From [Clostridium] clostridioforme AGR2157 (lineage in GTDB: Bacteria; Bacillota; Clostridia; Lachnospirales; Lachnospiraceae): a DNA stretch of 64,000 nt. Every line of letters starts with the position of its first letter. Positions within the stretch are counted from its first letter, which is position 1. The stretch is taken from NCBI RefSeq assembly GCF_000424325.1, contig NZ_AUJR01000020.1, positions 1 to 64,000 on the forward strand, given 5' to 3'. The notes under the pieces were generated by a model. The model had not been told where the DNA came from. It made no database searches and saw only the letters and a list, made by a program, of their open reading frames with translations. Made by a program: the position numbers and the translations under genes. Shown here piece after piece: positions 62,325-64,000 of the stretch.

Positions 62325-62717
62325 TTAATTATGCTCCCCGCAGCTGTGTCCGTGTCCATGGCAGTTATGCTCCCCGCCCTCATGGTGATGGCTGCACATG
62401 GTATTTGGATCATAATCCAGGCTGCCGCTTAACAGCGCCTCCACTGCCTGGTCTGCATCCCCGGATGCACCTGGATACAGTTCGATTCCGGCCTGGGTCA
62501 GGGCTGTCCTGGCGCCGCCGCCGATTCCTCCGCAAATCAGCACCTTTACTCCCAGGTTCTTCAAAAACACAGCCAGGGCCTCATGGCCGCTTCCGCCTGT
62601 TCCCACTACCTGTGAGGACAGGATTTTCTTATCCTTTGTGTCATATACCTTGAACTCCTTTGTATGGCCAAAATGCTGGAATACCTGTCCGTTTTCATAT
62701 GTTACAGCAATCTTCAT
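62325..62717 (-). CDS. NifX/NifB-type dinitrogenase iron-molybdenum cofactor-binding family protein
   Basis: This 130-residue protein begins KIAVTYENGQVFQHFGHTKEFKVYD, the standard fold start of this family. The conserved VKVLICGGIGGGARTALTQAGIELYPG follows. The last roughly 25 residues are His/Cys-rich (CSHHHEGGEHNCHGHGHSCG), suggesting metal binding. Stand-alone members in anaerobes are thought to bind iron-sulfur or other metal clusters and need not relate to nitrogen fixation. The start at 62717 has GGAGG and overlaps the DUF134 gene by 23 bases, so the two are coupled. Confidence 0.9.
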   Translation of the reverse strand: MKIAVTYENGQVFQHFGHTKEFKVYDTKDKKILSSQVVGTGGSGHEALAVFLKNLGVKVLICGGIGGGARTALTQAGIELYPGASGDADQAVEALLSGSLDYDPNTMCSHHHEGGEHNCHGHGHSCGEHN

Positions 62718-63069
62718 TACAATCTCCTCCTTGTTTGTTATTACAGCGGCGTCTGTGGCGCCCGCGTTTCCCGCAGTTCTTCCCGCAGCAGTTTCCTCCG
62801 TCCGGGCACAGCTGGTAGTTGCCTCCCCGGATTTCCAGCCTCTTCCCATTGACCAGACAGTCCGCCAGCTTTTTCCTGGCTGAATTATACACGGCCTGGA
62901 CCGTGGTCCTGGCCACCCCCATCTGGTCTGCGCACTCTTCCTGGGTGCAGTCCAGCCAGTCAATGAGCCGTATGGTCTCATACTCCTCCAACCTGAGCTC
63001 CACCACGCTGTCCATCTCCTGGTTCAAAGGACCAAACGTGTCTATGGACAGGGCCGTCCCCTGCCTCAT
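62695..63069 (-). CDS. DUF134 family DNA-binding protein (sigma-70 region 4-like HTH)
   Basis: This 124-residue protein has a helix-turn-helix, ETIRLIDWLDCTQEECADQM then GVARTTVQAVYNSARKKLADCL, the recognisable DUF134 core. The C-terminus is cysteine-rich (CPDGGNCCGKNCGKRGRHRRRC, then CNEDCCN), consistent with metal sensing. The usual family N-terminus (MPRP...-type basic-cysteine segment) is not seen: the frame opens RQGTALSIDTFGPLNQ at an ATG without a good ribosome binding site, so the 5' end may be altered. It regularly accompanies NifX-like genes and may regulate them. Confidence 0.85.
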   Translation of the reverse strand: MRQGTALSIDTFGPLNQEMDSVVELRLEEYETIRLIDWLDCTQEECADQMGVARTTVQAVYNSARKKLADCLVNGKRLEIRGGNYQLCPDGGNCCGKNCGKRGRHRRRCNNKQGGDCNEDCCNI

Positions 63070-63133
63070 TCAATGTATGCAGAAAACGGCCCTGTCATCA
63101 TTATTTCTTTGTACCCGAGCAGACATTGCTATC

Positions 63134-63562
63134 TCATGAATACGACGGCAGAAAGACCCGTCCCATATTTCCTGTCAGATGCCCCAGCCCTAAGCTGGTA
63201 ACCATGGCCTGTTCGATTCCCGCCATCTGCCCGGAATCCAGATGTCCTATGTATTCCTTCAAACGGTTCCGGTCTATGGTGCGAATTTGTTCTGCCAGTA
63301 CGGTGGAATCCTGCTTTAAGCCGCCGCGCATCCTGCGGATACACACATGGGTGGGAATGGCTGCCTTGGTGGAGCGGCTGGTGATGGCTGCCACGATTAC
63401 GGTTGGGCTGTATTTGTTCCCCACATCATTCTGGATGACCAGAACCGGCCGGATTCCCCCCTGCTCAGACCCCACTACCGGCGACAGGTCCGCATAATAT
63501 AAATCTCCTCTCAAAATTGTCTGGTGCACACACTGGTTCATGTTCTTGTTCTCTCTATACAT
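63134..63562 (-). CDS. mazF: MazF/PemK family endoribonuclease toxin
   Basis: This protein of about 142 residues has a roughly 16-residue leader then the full MazF/EndoA core: [20 protein letters not shown] (with catalytic-type Arg/Asp), [25 protein letters not shown], then [15 protein letters not shown]. Such toxins cut mRNA at short motifs. The start at 63562 follows GAGGTAATG; an in-frame ATG at 63583 is also possible. No MazE-like antitoxin frame is found directly upstream (63563-63626), unlike in Bacillus and most clostridia. Confidence 0.9.
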   Translation of the reverse strand: MYRENKNMNQCVHQTILRGDLYYADLSPVVGSEQGGIRPVLVIQNDVGNKYSPTVIVAAITSRSTKAAIPTHVCIRRMRGGLKQDSTVLAEQIRTIDRNRLKEYIGHLDSGQMAGIEQAMVTSLGLGHLTGNMGRVFLPSYS

Positions 63563-63626
63563 ATCATTACCTCGCTGATTCATAAATGGTGTTTTCTAAT
63601 TGAAAGTATCACCATCCCTGAGGTAA

Positions 63627-64000
63627 TTAATCATATGTGGGACAACCTTTTTTATTCTGCAGTTCCCTGCAAATCATCCTGTACGTATCCGCGTATATAC
63701 TTCCCTTATTCCATATAAAGGCAAAGTCATGTTCCATCTGGAAATCCCTCAGTTCCAGTTCCCTGAGCCCCCCTTCCTTTATCCCTTCCTCCACCGCAGT
63801 CCGGTACAGGAAGGTGATTCCCGCATCCTTTTCCAGCAGCTGGAGAATGACATGCATGCTGCCGATTTCTGTAATGTGGGCAAAATCAGACAGGCGGATA
63901 TTCTTGATATCCAGATTCTTCTCCAGGATATCCCTGGTTCCCGACCCTGGCTCCCGTATGAGCAGATGTTCCTCCAAAAGATCTCTTAACCGGACCGGCT
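63627..64000 (-). CDS. LysR family regulator, C-terminal part, cut by right edge
   Basis: About 124 residues of an LTTR effector domain are visible: LLIREPGSGTRDILEKNL (the ligand-loop motif REPGSGTR), then IGSMHVILQLLEKDAGITFL and a final YADTYRMICREL. The frame stays open through position 64000, so the DNA-binding half lies outside the window. The REPGSGTR motif is typical of the CysL/CbbR-like branch. Confidence 0.85.
   Translation of the reverse strand, partial: PVRLRDLLEEHLLIREPGSGTRDILEKNLDIKNIRLSDFAHITEIGSMHVILQLLEKDAGITFLYRTAVEEGIKEGGLRELELRDFQMEHDFAFIWNKGSIYADTYRMICRELQNKKGCPTYD

Overview
The window looks like chromosome from a Lachnospiraceae clostridium, most likely in the Enterocloster (Clostridium bolteae/clostridioforme) group. 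This is inferred from Firmicute-style ribosome binding sites, moderate GC content, clostridial primosome proteins (DnaD-like and DnaC/DnaI-like), a recX-recA-rny block, an FMN and a preQ1 riboswitch, and many solute transporters. I could not run a search. Nearly all genes lie on the minus strand. No rRNA, tRNA or CRISPR array is visible.

Layout. 1-490: the 5' end of a group II intron sits directly behind the terminator of an FMN riboswitch. 580-3857: nitroreductase, iron-type alcohol dehydrogenase and a MATE pump with a structured leader. 4502-6879: an M23 peptidase, a serine recombinase remnant and a small unknown gene. 7026-12235: a complete sugar ABC importer with a TIM-barrel isomerase. 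12452-21286: a catabolic operon with a ribose-type ABC importer, an amidohydrolase/lactonase, a zinc dehydrogenase, tagaturonate reductase and an internally deleted altronate dehydratase. 21462-26610: a TRAP importer, a second copy of the dehydrogenase, a fragment of a third, and a divergent GntR regulator. 26773-27014: a long imperfect palindrome. 27060-30643: serC-serA-DUF1015. 30918-35651: leuB-ilvD-ilvB, with a four-helix cloverleaf between ilvD and ilvB. 35861-43033: acetyltransferase, M28 peptidase, cell-wall-binding protein, LysR/MATE divergent pair and an exported protein. 43191-44678: a junk-rich island with an IrrE-type protease and transposase debris. 44728-55780: housekeeping block (rny, recX, recA, acyltransferase, prs, dnaC-like, dnaD-like, murC, queT) with an SOS box at recA and tandem DnaA boxes between murC and the dnaD-like gene. 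55996-58031: remnants plus an XRE/Uma2 pair. 58062-62106: a NitT/TauT-type ABC importer with a frameshifted C-S lyase. 62325-64000: NifX-like protein with DUF134 regulator, MazF, and a LysR gene cut by the right edge.

How the genes work together. The 12-26 kb region reads as a sugar-acid utilisation island. Two importers (ABC and TRAP) feed an inferred route lactone -> aldonate -> tagaturonate -> altronate, and the last step (altronate dehydratase) is broken here. The serC-serA and leuB-ilvD-ilvB operons supply serine and branched-chain amino acids. The most unusual signals are structural rather than coding: the cloverleaf at 32632-32782, the palindrome at 26773-27014, the two mutually exclusive hairpins at 6493-6583, the intron placed behind a riboswitch terminator, and the DnaA-box cluster at 53397-53579.
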